Positions 9,101-16,504 of a DNA stretch of 64,000 nucleotides are shown piece by piece; the first letter of the stretch is position 1; every line of letters begins with the position of its first letter. This DNA is from JAJYSO01 sp964579505 (GTDB taxonomy: Bacteria > Bacteroidota > Bacteroidia > Flavobacteriales > Flavobacteriaceae): positions 186,001 through 250,000 of the forward strand of contig CAZOGC010000002.1 of assembly GCA_964579505.1 (NCBI GenBank), given 5' to 3'. Both the position numbers and the translations under genes were made by a program. The notes under the pieces are model-generated. The model saw only the letters and a list, made by a program, of their open reading frames with translations. It did no database searches and was not told the DNA's origin.

Positions 9101-9528
9101 TCGGTAAGATCGTTCCAAATATCAGTATACCGCATCACTGCTTTTTTACAGGCGGCGTTGTAGTCTTCTACAGAAATTTTTGTGCCGATGTCTTCTTTGG
9201 TAATACCAAGTTCTTTTTCTACGCCTAACTCTACCGGAAGACCATGGGTATCCCAGCCGGCTTTTCGGTTTACTTGAAATCCTTTTTGGGTTTTATAACG
9301 GCAAAAAATATCTTTAATAGACCGTGCCATTACGTGGTGAATGCCCGGTAACCCATTTGCAGAAGGAGGTCCTTCAAAGAAGATAAAGGGAGGTCGTCCT
9401 TCGCGTGAAGATATACTTTTTTCAAAAATGGCGTTCTCCTTCCAAAACTTGCTTATTTCTTCAGCAATCGTAGGAAGTTTAAGCCCATCATACTCTGAAA
9501 ATTCTTGTGCCATATTGCTAAAATTCAA
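6112..9528 (-). CDS. ileS: Isoleucyl-tRNA synthetase, type 2, with GIHH motif
   Basis: This class I synthetase charges tRNA-Ile and edits valine. The 1138 residues start at ATG 9528; a second Met at residue 6 (9513) is an equally plausible start. The ATP-binding HIGH signature is replaced by GIHH (residues 62-65, codons 9334-9345). The second signature is KMSKR (in GQKMSKRKGNAVDP). DVWFDSG and the CP1 editing domain are present, and there is no C-terminal zinc finger. The length and KMSKR fit the eukaryote-like IleRS2 class. The swap from HxGH to GxHH is known from IleRS2 enzymes with extreme mupirocin resistance. Confidence 0.97.
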   Translation of the reverse strand: MNFSNMAQEFSEYDGLKLPTIAEEISKFWKENAIFEKSISSREGRPPFIFFEGPPSANGLPGIHHVMARSIKDIFCRYKTQKGFQVNRKAGWDTHGLPVELGVEKELGITKEDIGTKISVEDYNAACKKAVMRYTDIWNDLTDKMGYWVDMEDPYITYKSKYMESIWYLLAEIYKKGLMYKGYTIQPYSPKAGTGLSSHELNQPGTYQDVTDTTVTAQFKAKKESLPEKLKKYDNLYLIAWTTTPWTLPSNTALTVGKKIDYVVVKTYNQYTFAPITVILAKDLVTANFGRKFTQVEEEAALKSYQPEDKAIPYWIADTCKGVDLVGIRYEQLLTYALPAEHPENAFQVISGDFVTTEDGTGIVHTAPTFGADDAQVAKAAGVPPMLVRDENDNLVPLVDLQGRFRKEMAEYAGKYVKNEYYEDGKAPEKSVDVELAIQLKEENKAFHVEKYKHSYPNCWRTDKPILYYPLDSWFIKATAIRERMVALNKTINWKPQSTGEGRFGNWLANANDWNLSRSRFWGTPLPIWRTEDGKEEIIIGSIAELKAEMKKAVAAGFMKKDLYADFSVGDMSDENYDTVDLHKNVVDKITLVSPSGKPMKREPDLIDVWFDSGSMPYAQWHWPFSKPKEDQQGLVADFIAEGVDQTRGWFYTLHAIATMIFDHVAYKNVVSNGLVLDKNGQKMSKRKGNAVDPFKTLAKYGPDATRWYMISNANPWDNLKFDSEGIGEASRKFFGTLYNTYSFFALYANIDGFTYSNKEIPVKDRPEIDRWILSELHTLIGKVDSYYADYEPTKAARAITDFVQENLSNWYVRLSRRRFWKPSKETEDKTAAYQTLYTCLITVAKLGAPIAPFYMDKLYRDLSSTIKKEKWESVHLTDFPTQDNAQIDVSLERRMELAQRISSLALSLRKKEKIKVRQPLKRIMIPVLEENVKAEIEAVADLIKSEINVKEIELIDDTSGILVKTIKPNFKKLGPRFGKAMKQVSAAFQQFEAKDIQKIETTGEISIEINGEMTTLQLNEVEITSEDIEGWLVASNGDLTVALDIEIDEDLKREGIARELVNRIQNLRKDAQLEVTDHINLKIKKDGIVEDAVAKNLLYIKNETLSQSLDLVDNIENGVAVEFDEVHTQLALEKHIN

Positions 9529-9633
9529 ACAATTCGCGAAAATAACGAATTTTGATTAACAAGCGCTGAATTTAACTTGAAAAAGAAAGGAGCACCATTA
9601 ATTTGAAGTTGGTAGGTATTCTTGCTAAAAAGA

Positions 9634-9665
9634 AGAAAGGCTGCAACGTCTGCTGCAACCTTTCT
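9634..9665 (-). terminator. Intrinsic terminator of the azurin gene
   Basis: AGAAAGG (9634-9640) pairs with CCTTTCT (9659-9665), with an inner TGCA/TGCA pairing after one mismatch. Read on the minus strand, the stem is followed by a T-rich run (TTCTTTTT). It lies 28 bp after the azurin stop. Confidence 0.7.
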
Positions 9666-9693
9666 TATACTCTGTAGTAAGGGTTATAAAAAC

Positions 9694-10221
9694 TTACTCA
9701 ACAATAAATTTTCCGTGCATTTTTACATAGTGACCCGGGAAACTGCACATATAATCATAGGTGCCTGCAGCGGGAGCCTTAAATGTAATGGTGGTGGTTT
9801 GACCGCCGCCAATCATTTTAGTATGGGCTATGATGGCATTCTTAAATTTGGCAGGTAATTTTTCTAAATCGCCACCATTTTTAGCGGCAGCCATTCCCAA
9901 AGCTTGCATATCGGTTCCTTGTGCTAATAAAACCCAATCGTGTCCCATTACTTTTGCACTCATTTTGCCGGTGTGTTTTAAAGTAAGCTCTACCGTTTGA
10001 CCCGCTTTTACATGGATTTCGCTTTTGTCGTATTCCATTTTGTCATTGGCAGAAATAACCACTTTTGCAATTGAGTCGGTCGCTTCGGTGGCTTCTTTTG
10101 CCGGAGCTTGAGTTTCTGTTTTAGCATCTGCCTTTACGTCGGTTTTGCTGTCTTTCTTTTTGTTGTTACCGCAGCTAGCTGCCAATACAACAGCAAAAGC
10201 TACTAAAAATAATTTTTTCAT
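9694..10221 (-). CDS. Azurin-like blue copper lipoprotein
   Basis: This 175-residue periplasmic electron carrier begins with a lipoprotein-type signal (hydrophobic run ending AASC, Cys about 17), followed by a Lys/Ala/Thr/Glu-rich linker up to about residue 50. The azurin domain shows the type 1 copper ligands: His in GHDWVL, and Cys-x4-His-x3-Met in CSFPGHYVKM (Cys159, His164, Met168). The ligand spacing is that of azurin rather than plastocyanin. It probably passes electrons between respiratory complexes at the outer face of a membrane. It is a single-gene unit with its own promoter and terminator. Confidence 0.92.
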   Translation of the reverse strand: MKKLFLVAFAVVLAASCGNNKKKDSKTDVKADAKTETQAPAKEATEATDSIAKVVISANDKMEYDKSEIHVKAGQTVELTLKHTGKMSAKVMGHDWVLLAQGTDMQALGMAAAKNGGDLEKLPAKFKNAIIAHTKMIGGGQTTTITFKAPAAGTYDYMCSFPGHYVKMHGKFIVE

Positions 10222-10248
10222 CTCTTATGATTTTTTGATTAACGGGGG

Positions 10249-10282
10249 CAAAGTTACTCGCTATATTTCATTTTAACCACAA
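10249..10282 (-). promoter_or_regulatory. Promoter of the azurin gene
   Basis: On the minus strand, TTG (complement of 10280-10282) lies 23 bp from TAACTTTG (complement of 10249-10256), matching the flavobacterial -33/-7 consensus. The -7 box is 27 bp before the ATG. Confidence 0.6.
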
Positions 10283-10428
10283 AAGAAGTGTCTTTTTATA
10301 GTTCTGTATGTATGAACGCTAAATAATTACTGTTACTGAAGGTTTCTTTCCCTGATTTTTCGTCTATTTATATCCTCCTTTTATAGTTAATTTGATTACC
10401 TTTATATATCACAATTAAATGTATACTT

Positions 10429-10860
10429 ATGTCATTTTCTGATTTGTTTGAATCGGGGTCTCGTTTGCGGAATTTGACCCATTTTTCTTCATTAGTAAAG
10501 TTGGCTGCAGTTGATGGCGCAATTAATACCGATGAGGAAATTGTATTGAAAAAATTGGCAGATAAGCTAGATATTGAAGAGCCGGACTATAAGAAAGTAG
10601 TTGCTCATCCTAACGATTTTCCTATTAGTGTGCCCAATACAAACATAGAACGCTTAGAGCGATTATATGATGTGCTAACACTTATTTTTGCAGATTGTAA
10701 GATGACACAAGAAGAGGAACGCCTGTTAAAACGCTATGCGGTAGCGCTTGGTTTTTCTTCTGATGATTCTCAGACGGTGATAGATCGTTCTATAAAAATT
10801 TTAGGCGGTAAGCTTAGCTTTGAAGATTATCTCTATTTATTGCGGCGTCCCAAAAACTAA
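10429..10860 (+). CDS. TerB-like domain protein
   Basis: This is a 143-residue, all-helical protein. LVKLAAVDGAINTDEEIVLKKLADKL, followed by a second similar half with LIFADCKMTQEEERLLKRYAVALGF, is the duplicated acidic-helix pattern of TerB/tellurite-resistance-like domains. It has no signal peptide and is probably cytosolic. The role in this setting is unknown: no other ter genes are present, so a true tellurite function is doubtful. It converges on fbp, whose stop lies 15 bp downstream. Confidence 0.75.
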   Translation: MSFSDLFESGSRLRNLTHFSSLVKLAAVDGAINTDEEIVLKKLADKLDIEEPDYKKVVAHPNDFPISVPNTNIERLERLYDVLTLIFADCKMTQEEERLLKRYAVALGFSSDDSQTVIDRSIKILGGKLSFEDYLYLLRRPKN

Positions 10861-10875
10861 GCGAGGTAAAGTCCC

Positions 10876-11880
10876 TTACGCCTTTTTCATAAAGTCTTCC
10901 GCTTTTTCTACCATTTCCTTGTTTCCGCAGAAAAAGGGGACACGTTGATGTAATTGTGTAGGTTTAATGTCTAGTATTCTTGTAAAACCGTTACTGGCTT
11001 TTCCGCCGGCTTGCTCAGCAACAAAAGCAATAGGATTGCACTCGTATAGCAAACGTAATTTACCGTTTTTATAACGCGAACTTTGTGGGTAAATATAAAT
11101 ACCGCCCTTTAAAATGTTGCGGTGAATATCAGATACCAAAGAACCTATATATCGTGAAGTATAAGGACGATCTCCTTCCTCAGCCTGGCAGTATTTTATA
11201 TAATCTTTTACGCCTTGCGGAAAATGCACATAATTGCCTTCGTTAACCGAATAGATATTTCCTTTTTCCGGAAACTTCATATTGGGATGAGACAAGTAGT
11301 ACGTACCAATAGCCGGATTTAGTGTAAACCCGTTTACTCCATGGCCGGTGGTATATACTAACATAGTAGAAGTGCCATATACCACGTAACCAGCAGCTAC
11401 TTGCTGGTTTCCGGGCTGTAAAAAGTCTTTTTGTTGTACCGGGGTTCCTACTTCTGTAATCCGTCTGTAGATAGAAAAAATGGTACCTACCGAAACATTT
11501 ACATCTATATTAGAGCTGCCATCTAGCGGATCCATCAGCACTACGTATTTGTTTTCATTGTCGTTGTGTTGCCCCTTTACGGTTATAAATTCATCGTTTT
11601 CTTCAGAAGCAATTCCACATACAATCTCTCGATTTACCAGCGTGTCAATGAAGATTTTGTTGGCATACAAATCTAGTTTTTGCTGTTCTTCACCTTGCAC
11701 ATTGACATCTCCGGCAGCACCCAAAATATCAGAAAGCCCGGCTTTGTTTACTTTGTGGTTTACCACCTTTGCCGCTCGCCGAATAGCGTGTAGTAGTTTA
11801 GACAATTCACCGGTAGAATATTCAAAAGAATCTTGATTTTCAATTATGAATTCACCAAGAGAAGGGTTCTGTGATGCCAT
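10876..11880 (-). CDS. fbp: Fructose-1,6-bisphosphatase class 1
   Basis: This gluconeogenic enzyme hydrolyses fructose 1,6-bisphosphate to fructose 6-phosphate. The 334 residues match the class I family length. Metal-binding DPLDGSSNIDVNVSVGTIF lies near residues 120-140, and the substrate region YIGSLVSDIHRNILKGGIYIYP and LLYECNPIAFVAEQAGG follow. A -7 box TATTTTTG is visible on the minus strand at 11904-11911, about 24 bp before the start, without a clear -33 element. Confidence 0.96.
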   Translation of the reverse strand: MASQNPSLGEFIIENQDSFEYSTGELSKLLHAIRRAAKVVNHKVNKAGLSDILGAAGDVNVQGEEQQKLDLYANKIFIDTLVNREIVCGIASEENDEFITVKGQHNDNENKYVVLMDPLDGSSNIDVNVSVGTIFSIYRRITEVGTPVQQKDFLQPGNQQVAAGYVVYGTSTMLVYTTGHGVNGFTLNPAIGTYYLSHPNMKFPEKGNIYSVNEGNYVHFPQGVKDYIKYCQAEEGDRPYTSRYIGSLVSDIHRNILKGGIYIYPQSSRYKNGKLRLLYECNPIAFVAEQAGGKASNGFTRILDIKPTQLHQRVPFFCGNKEMVEKAEDFMKKA

Positions 11881-11960
11881 GATAATAAGCTAAATTTTAC
11901 GTGCAAAAATAGGAAAAAAGAACGGGCATTTCTTAAATTCGCCATTTTACCCCATAAATT

Positions 11961-12446
11961 ATGAAATATACTGTACGTAAAGCCCAAAAAACAGATATGT
12001 CACGGGTTTTAACACTAATTGAAGAACTGGCTGAATACGAAAAAGAATTAGCTGCTGTAGAAGTTACCGTTGCAGATTTAGAGCGCGATGGCTTTGGCTC
12101 CTCCCCCCTTTTTACTTGCTATGTAGTAGAAGCTGAAGGTGTTATTAGAGGAATGGCATTGTTTTATTTTCGCTATTCTACCTGGAAAGGAAAAACCGTT
12201 CATCTAGAAGATTTAGTAGTAGAAAAGGCGTATCGTGGAAAAGGACTGGGAATGGCGCTATACCGAAAGGTGATGGAATATGCACAAGAACAAGGTGTAA
12301 AACGCATAGAGTGGGCGGTACTGGATTGGAATGAACCGGCTATTCGTTTTTATAAAAAAACGGGGGCAACAGTAATGCGCGACTGGGATACGGTTCACTT
12401 TGATAATCAGGCGTATCATGCTTTTTTAAATTCAGCAAAGCATTAA
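11961..12446 (+). CDS. GNAT-family N-acetyltransferase
   Basis: This 161-residue single-domain acyltransferase has the acetyl-CoA pyrophosphate loop at YRGKGLGMALYRKV (about residues 91-104), preceded by the beta-strand HLEDLVVEKA, and ends with the helix and strand pattern WAVLDWNEPAIRFYKKTGA. It resembles diamine/spermidine N-acetyltransferase-like GNAT proteins. The substrate is not known. It is followed 42 bp later by dusB on the same strand, with a separate -7 element between them. Confidence 0.88.
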   Translation: MKYTVRKAQKTDMSRVLTLIEELAEYEKELAAVEVTVADLERDGFGSSPLFTCYVVEAEGVIRGMALFYFRYSTWKGKTVHLEDLVVEKAYRGKGLGMALYRKVMEYAQEQGVKRIEWAVLDWNEPAIRFYKKTGATVMRDWDTVHFDNQAYHAFLNSAKH

Positions 12447-12488
12447 AAACTGCATCAGTTTCCGTAATTTTGCAAAAAAATTACTCAT

Positions 12489-13481
12489 TTGGCTAAGATA
12501 GGTGATATTGATGTGGGAGATTTTCCACTTTTGTTGGCGCCCATGGAAGATGTGAGCGACCCTCCTTTTCGTATGTTGTGCAAAGAGCAAGGTGCCGACG
12601 TGGTTTATACGGAGTTTATTTCTTCCGAAGGACTTATTCGTGATGCGGCTAAAAGCACCATCAAGCTCGATATTTATGAAAAAGAACGGCCGGTAGGAAT
12701 TCAGGTTTTTGGCGCTAATGTAGACTCAATGTTAGAAGCTTGCGAGATTATTGAGCGATCAGAGCCTGATATTATCGATATTAATTTTGGTTGTCCGGTA
12801 ACCAAAGTAGTTTCTAAAGGCGCAGGAGCCGGTATTTTAAAAGATGTTGACAAAATGGTGAAGCTGACTGAAGCTATGGTAAAGCACACCCATTTGCCGG
12901 TAACGGTTAAAACCCGTTTAGGTTGGGATCCGCAGTCTATTAAAATTGTCGAGGTGGCCGAACGTTTACAAGATGTGGGCATACAATCTATTGCTATTCA
13001 CGGCCGTACGCGTAAACAAATGTATAAAGGCCAAGCTGATTGGACGTGGCTGGCTGAGGTAAAAAATAACCCGCGTATGCATATTCCTGTTTTTGGGAAC
13101 GGCGATGTTAAAACGCCTGAAGATGCTATGCGTATGCGTGATGAATATGGCCTAGACGGTGCCATGATTGGTCGGGCCAGTATAGGGCATCCTTGGTTTT
13201 TTCGTGAGGTAAAACACTATATGAAAACAGGAGAAAAATTACCGCAACCTACGTTGGCAGAACGTGTATTAGCGGCCAGACGCCATTTAGAAACAGCCAT
13301 TGCTTGGAAAGGTGAACGCCTGGGTGTATTAGAAACACGAAGACATTATTCACAATATTTCAAAGGGATTCCTGGGTTTAAGCCGTATCGCATTAAAATG
13401 GTAACCAGTGATGACCCTGCCGATGTTTTTGCTGCCATTGATGAGGTAGCCGACGTTTTTGCTGATTATGAGTTTGTGTAA
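12489..13481 (+). CDS. dusB: tRNA-dihydrouridine synthase
   Basis: This FMN enzyme reduces uridine to dihydrouridine in tRNA. The 330 residues include APMEDVSDPPFR at the N-terminus, the catalytic cysteine in INFGCPVTKVVSKGAGAG, the flavin-binding VKTRLGWD and IHGRTRKQMYKGQADW, and GNGDV with GAMIGRASIG near the C-terminal part. The start is TTG: no in-frame ATG precedes it and the family begins at this point. A -7 box TAATTTTG lies at 12465-12472. Confidence 0.94.
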   Translation: MAKIGDIDVGDFPLLLAPMEDVSDPPFRMLCKEQGADVVYTEFISSEGLIRDAAKSTIKLDIYEKERPVGIQVFGANVDSMLEACEIIERSEPDIIDINFGCPVTKVVSKGAGAGILKDVDKMVKLTEAMVKHTHLPVTVKTRLGWDPQSIKIVEVAERLQDVGIQSIAIHGRTRKQMYKGQADWTWLAEVKNNPRMHIPVFGNGDVKTPEDAMRMRDEYGLDGAMIGRASIGHPWFFREVKHYMKTGEKLPQPTLAERVLAARRHLETAIAWKGERLGVLETRRHYSQYFKGIPGFKPYRIKMVTSDDPADVFAAIDEVADVFADYEFV

Positions 13482-13486
13482 ATAAA

Positions 13487-14641
13487 CTACAACGGATACA
13501 AAGTTGCTAGGATTTTTTGCTGCTGAACCTCGGTGTAATTCCGTTTTATTTTTTCTAAACCGGCTTGTCCGTGTTGTAGTAAAAGTTGTGGTTGTTGCAC
13601 GTATTTCTCTATATACAGTACATATTCATTAATGGCATCTATGGCAGGAAGAAAACCGGTATGGTTATGCGTTATTAAATCGGTAACTCCTCCTACAGGA
13701 TTGGCAATAACGGGTTTTCCACAAGCCATAGCTTCTAAAATAACACGACCAAAACCTTCTGTGGCTGAAGGGTGAATAAGGATATCGGTTTGCGCCATAT
13801 AGGGTTCTATTTTTGGCTGATTTAAAACCATCGTTACTTCTTTTTCTAAATTATCGTCAACTATTTTTTGTTGAATCTGAGTTAAGTAGTGATTAGAAAC
13901 GGAATCTGCATAGACAATACCGGCCAAGGTTAAAGAAAACGGAATTTTTTTAGCCTTAAGAATTTTAGCAATAGCTAAAGATAGGTGTTGTCCTTTGCTA
14001 GGGTAAAACCCGGCAGCATGCAATATTTTTAAAGGGTTTAGGGTAGAAAACGGAATATTAGCCTTCTTGAGGCTTTTATACAAGGCCTCTTTTTTTACCA
14101 CCGGACTACATACGGTTATGGCTGAAGAAGAAGCCAGCCCATTTTCAACCAACGCTTTTTTGGTAGGGTTAGAAACGGTAATATACCGTGGGTGGTAATG
14201 CTGTAATTTTTGTTTGTAAAAAGAGCTGATAGAAGAGGCTTTAAACCAACCACGCGCATAAAAATCAATATTATAGTGCTTGTTTTTCTGTAAAATGGCT
14301 AACGTTTTTAGGCTGTTTACACAAACGCTATCCGGTTTAAAATACTGTGTAATAGCGGCAAAGCGTTTTTTATAAATTAATTGAAGAAAAAAATACTGGA
14401 AGGCGTTTCCTAAATGAACAATTTTTGACGGATGCCCTACTATAAAAGGCTTTTTTCTTGGGGCTATTATTTTTAGAGAGAGTTGTCGTTTAGAAGCGTC
14501 TTTTATAAAGGGTAAACAACAGCCCCAAAAATCGACAAGTAAAACTTCGTGTCCCTTGTTTTGCAATGCAGAAGCTAGCTCTAGCGTGCTTTTACGCGCT
14601 CCGCCAAAATTGTGAACAGCCTCTAAAAACAAAATTCGCAT
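13487..14641 (-). CDS. Family 4 glycosyltransferase
   Basis: This 384-residue GT-B enzyme has an N-terminal acceptor half (FLEAVHNFGGARKSTLELA, the typical loop of GT4) and a C-terminal nucleotide-sugar half with HAAGFYPSKGQHL and the donor motif HPSATEGFGRVILEAMACGKPVIA, which holds the E-x7-E residues. The substrate is unknown. The neighbouring minus-strand gene is a GT2 enzyme, so the pair may build one surface glycan. A -7 box TACTTTTG is visible on the minus strand at 14677-14684. Confidence 0.88.
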   Translation of the reverse strand: MRILFLEAVHNFGGARKSTLELASALQNKGHEVLLVDFWGCCLPFIKDASKRQLSLKIIAPRKKPFIVGHPSKIVHLGNAFQYFFLQLIYKKRFAAITQYFKPDSVCVNSLKTLAILQKNKHYNIDFYARGWFKASSISSFYKQKLQHYHPRYITVSNPTKKALVENGLASSSAITVCSPVVKKEALYKSLKKANIPFSTLNPLKILHAAGFYPSKGQHLSLAIAKILKAKKIPFSLTLAGIVYADSVSNHYLTQIQQKIVDDNLEKEVTMVLNQPKIEPYMAQTDILIHPSATEGFGRVILEAMACGKPVIANPVGGVTDLITHNHTGFLPAIDAINEYVLYIEKYVQQPQLLLQHGQAGLEKIKRNYTEVQQQKILATLYPL

Positions 14642-14740
14642 TAGTAATGGTAAAGTTGGTTTTACTTAGTCAAACCCAAAAGTAAAGAAATACCTTTACT
14701 CTGCGTGGGGTTAAAATTGATTGAAGTTGAATTCTGCAGC

Positions 14741-15619
14741 TTATTCCTTCTGCAAGTCAATATAACAAGCTAATTTGTACATATCAAATAAAAATAATGA
14801 GGCGCCCCCGTTTATTAACCGACGGTAAAAAACATTTTTAAATAGTTTGTAGATTGCAGAGAAGAGTTTTAGTAATTTTTTCTTTTTGAGTTGTGTATAT
14901 GCCTTTTGTACCGGTCTGTATTGGTTTCCTATTTGTTGAGTTTTTTCTAGTTGCACTAAAGTTTTTAGGCCTGCCCGTGTTTTTTTTAAAAAAAGAGGAT
15001 TGGTCTCTATTCCTAAATGCACAGCCGGATTGTTTATATGCAACACCGTTGCTTTTTTGTCTTTTAAACGTTGTACCAAAAGAGCATCTAGCCCATACGA
15101 TGCATATTCAATAGGATTTACTGCCAAAAAAAGTTCTTTTTTAATACACAATGCCCCGGATATGATAGAGTTGTAAGGATGTTTTTGGCGTTTATTGAGC
15201 GGTTTTGCTTCGCGGATCCGACCGTATTTCCACCGCAATAAATAAGCAGGTTTCGGAGGTTCTGAAGAGTAGGCAATTCCGCCAAAAATAAGATCGGCTG
15301 TAGGAAGATGGGGTATAAACTGAGCAATAAAGTCTGCATGTAGAGGAAGCACATCTGCATCTAAAAAGAGCAACCAATTATACTGCGCTTTTTGCGCTAA
15401 AAACTGGCGAGAAGCGGTGCGCCCTTTGTTTTTTGGGGCTTGATAAGAAGTAGCGTATTTGCTACAAGACAGATTTTTTTCGCTTATATTGGTTTGTGTA
15501 GAGGCGTCATCTATCCATAAAATTTCATACGGAATAGCAGCCTTCTGCACCTGTTGATGGACGGTAGATACTAAAGCCCGAATATCATCATTAAAAACAG
15601 GAATAAGAATAGACAGCAT
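14741..15619 (-). CDS. Family 2 glycosyltransferase
   Basis: This GT-A enzyme of 292 residues begins MLSILIPVFNDD at ATG 15617-15619. An upstream in-frame Met (15664) would overlap ftsE and adds a basic stretch absent from the family, so the inner start is preferred. IDDAST and LFLDADVLP (DxD) bind nucleotide sugar and metal; ISGALCIKKELF is the acceptor-side motif. The C-terminal part (from about residue 200) is very rich in Lys and Leu and may be an amphipathic membrane-binding segment. It begins 13 bp after the stop of ftsE and is probably in its operon. Confidence 0.85.
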   Translation of the reverse strand: MLSILIPVFNDDIRALVSTVHQQVQKAAIPYEILWIDDASTQTNISEKNLSCSKYATSYQAPKNKGRTASRQFLAQKAQYNWLLFLDADVLPLHADFIAQFIPHLPTADLIFGGIAYSSEPPKPAYLLRWKYGRIREAKPLNKRQKHPYNSIISGALCIKKELFLAVNPIEYASYGLDALLVQRLKDKKATVLHINNPAVHLGIETNPLFLKKTRAGLKTLVQLEKTQQIGNQYRPVQKAYTQLKKKKLLKLFSAIYKLFKNVFYRRLINGGASLFLFDMYKLACYIDLQKE

Positions 15620-15632
15620 AACAACGCGACAC

Positions 15633-16322
15633 TTAGACCGTTGTTTTTTTCTGTACCACTTCAAATACCTTTTGCCCGTCGCATTTTAGGGTTTTTGAAG
15701 GATATTTTAGCAACAAGGCATAGTCGTGTGTAGCCATCAAGATGGTGTTTCCGTTGGCGTTTATTTCACGCAACAGTTCCATTACCTCAACAGAAGTTTG
15801 TGGGTCTAGGTTTCCGGTGGGTTCGTCAGCCAAAATGAGCTCGGGGTCATTGAGTAAAGCACGAGCAATGGCTACGCGTTGTTGTTCTCCGCCTGATAAT
15901 TGATACGGAAATTTAAACGCTTTTGTCTTCATTCCTACTTTTGCCAACACCTCGTCTATCTTGTTGTCCATTTCGTCTTTATCGGTCCATCCGGTGGCTT
16001 TTAGTACAAATAGCAGGTTGTCTTTTACCGTACGGTCATTCAACAATTTGAAATCTTGAAAAACAATACCGAGTTTTCGTCTTAAAAAAGGAATGTCTTT
16101 AGCTTTGAGGGTGCACAAATCAACTGCTACAATTTCACCTTCGCCTTCTTGCAAGGGTAAATCACCATAAAGGGTACGCATAAAACTACTCTTTCCGGTC
16201 CCTGTTTTTCCGATAAGATAAACGAATTCTCCTTTGTTTACCTGAACGTTTACATGTGATAAGATAAGATTTTCGCGTTGGTAAATAGCCGCGTTCCGCA
16301 AAGCCAAAATGGTTTTAGACAT
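15633..16322 (-). CDS. ftsE: Cell division ATP-binding protein FtsE
   Basis: This 229-residue ABC ATPase has Walker A GKTGTGKSS (about 38-46), a Q-loop in VFQDFKLL, signature LSGGEQQRVAIARAL, Walker B LILADEP and an H-loop in MATHDYALL. FtsE works with the membrane protein FtsX to control peptidoglycan hydrolases at the division septum. The partner ftsX is not adjacent here, so the assignment rests on sequence alone; a LolD-type ATPase is the alternative. NDRTVKDNLLFVLKATGW and VGMKTKAFKFPYQLSGG fit FtsE well. Confidence 0.85.
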   Translation of the reverse strand: MSKTILALRNAAIYQRENLILSHVNVQVNKGEFVYLIGKTGTGKSSFMRTLYGDLPLQEGEGEIVAVDLCTLKAKDIPFLRRKLGIVFQDFKLLNDRTVKDNLLFVLKATGWTDKDEMDNKIDEVLAKVGMKTKAFKFPYQLSGGEQQRVAIARALLNDPELILADEPTGNLDPQTSVEVMELLREINANGNTILMATHDYALLLKYPSKTLKCDGQKVFEVVQKKTTV

Positions 16323-16504
16323 AGCTCAATTTTGAGGTAAAGGTAGTTTTTTTCTATACAACGAAAAAATGTTGGTAATCTTGTTAAATAGAGATAAAAT
16401 CGTATTAATTTTTTGAATTACGTCTTTTCTGTTAAGGCAATAATGTACCTTTATATCGTTCTAGAGATAGGTTGATACCATTTCTATTTTAAAATTAGTG
16501 CACT

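Noticed and set aside
10850..10890. Terminator between the TerB-like gene and fbp
   Set aside because: A short GCG/CGC and AGG/CCT pairing can be drawn but is weak and overlaps the fbp codons.
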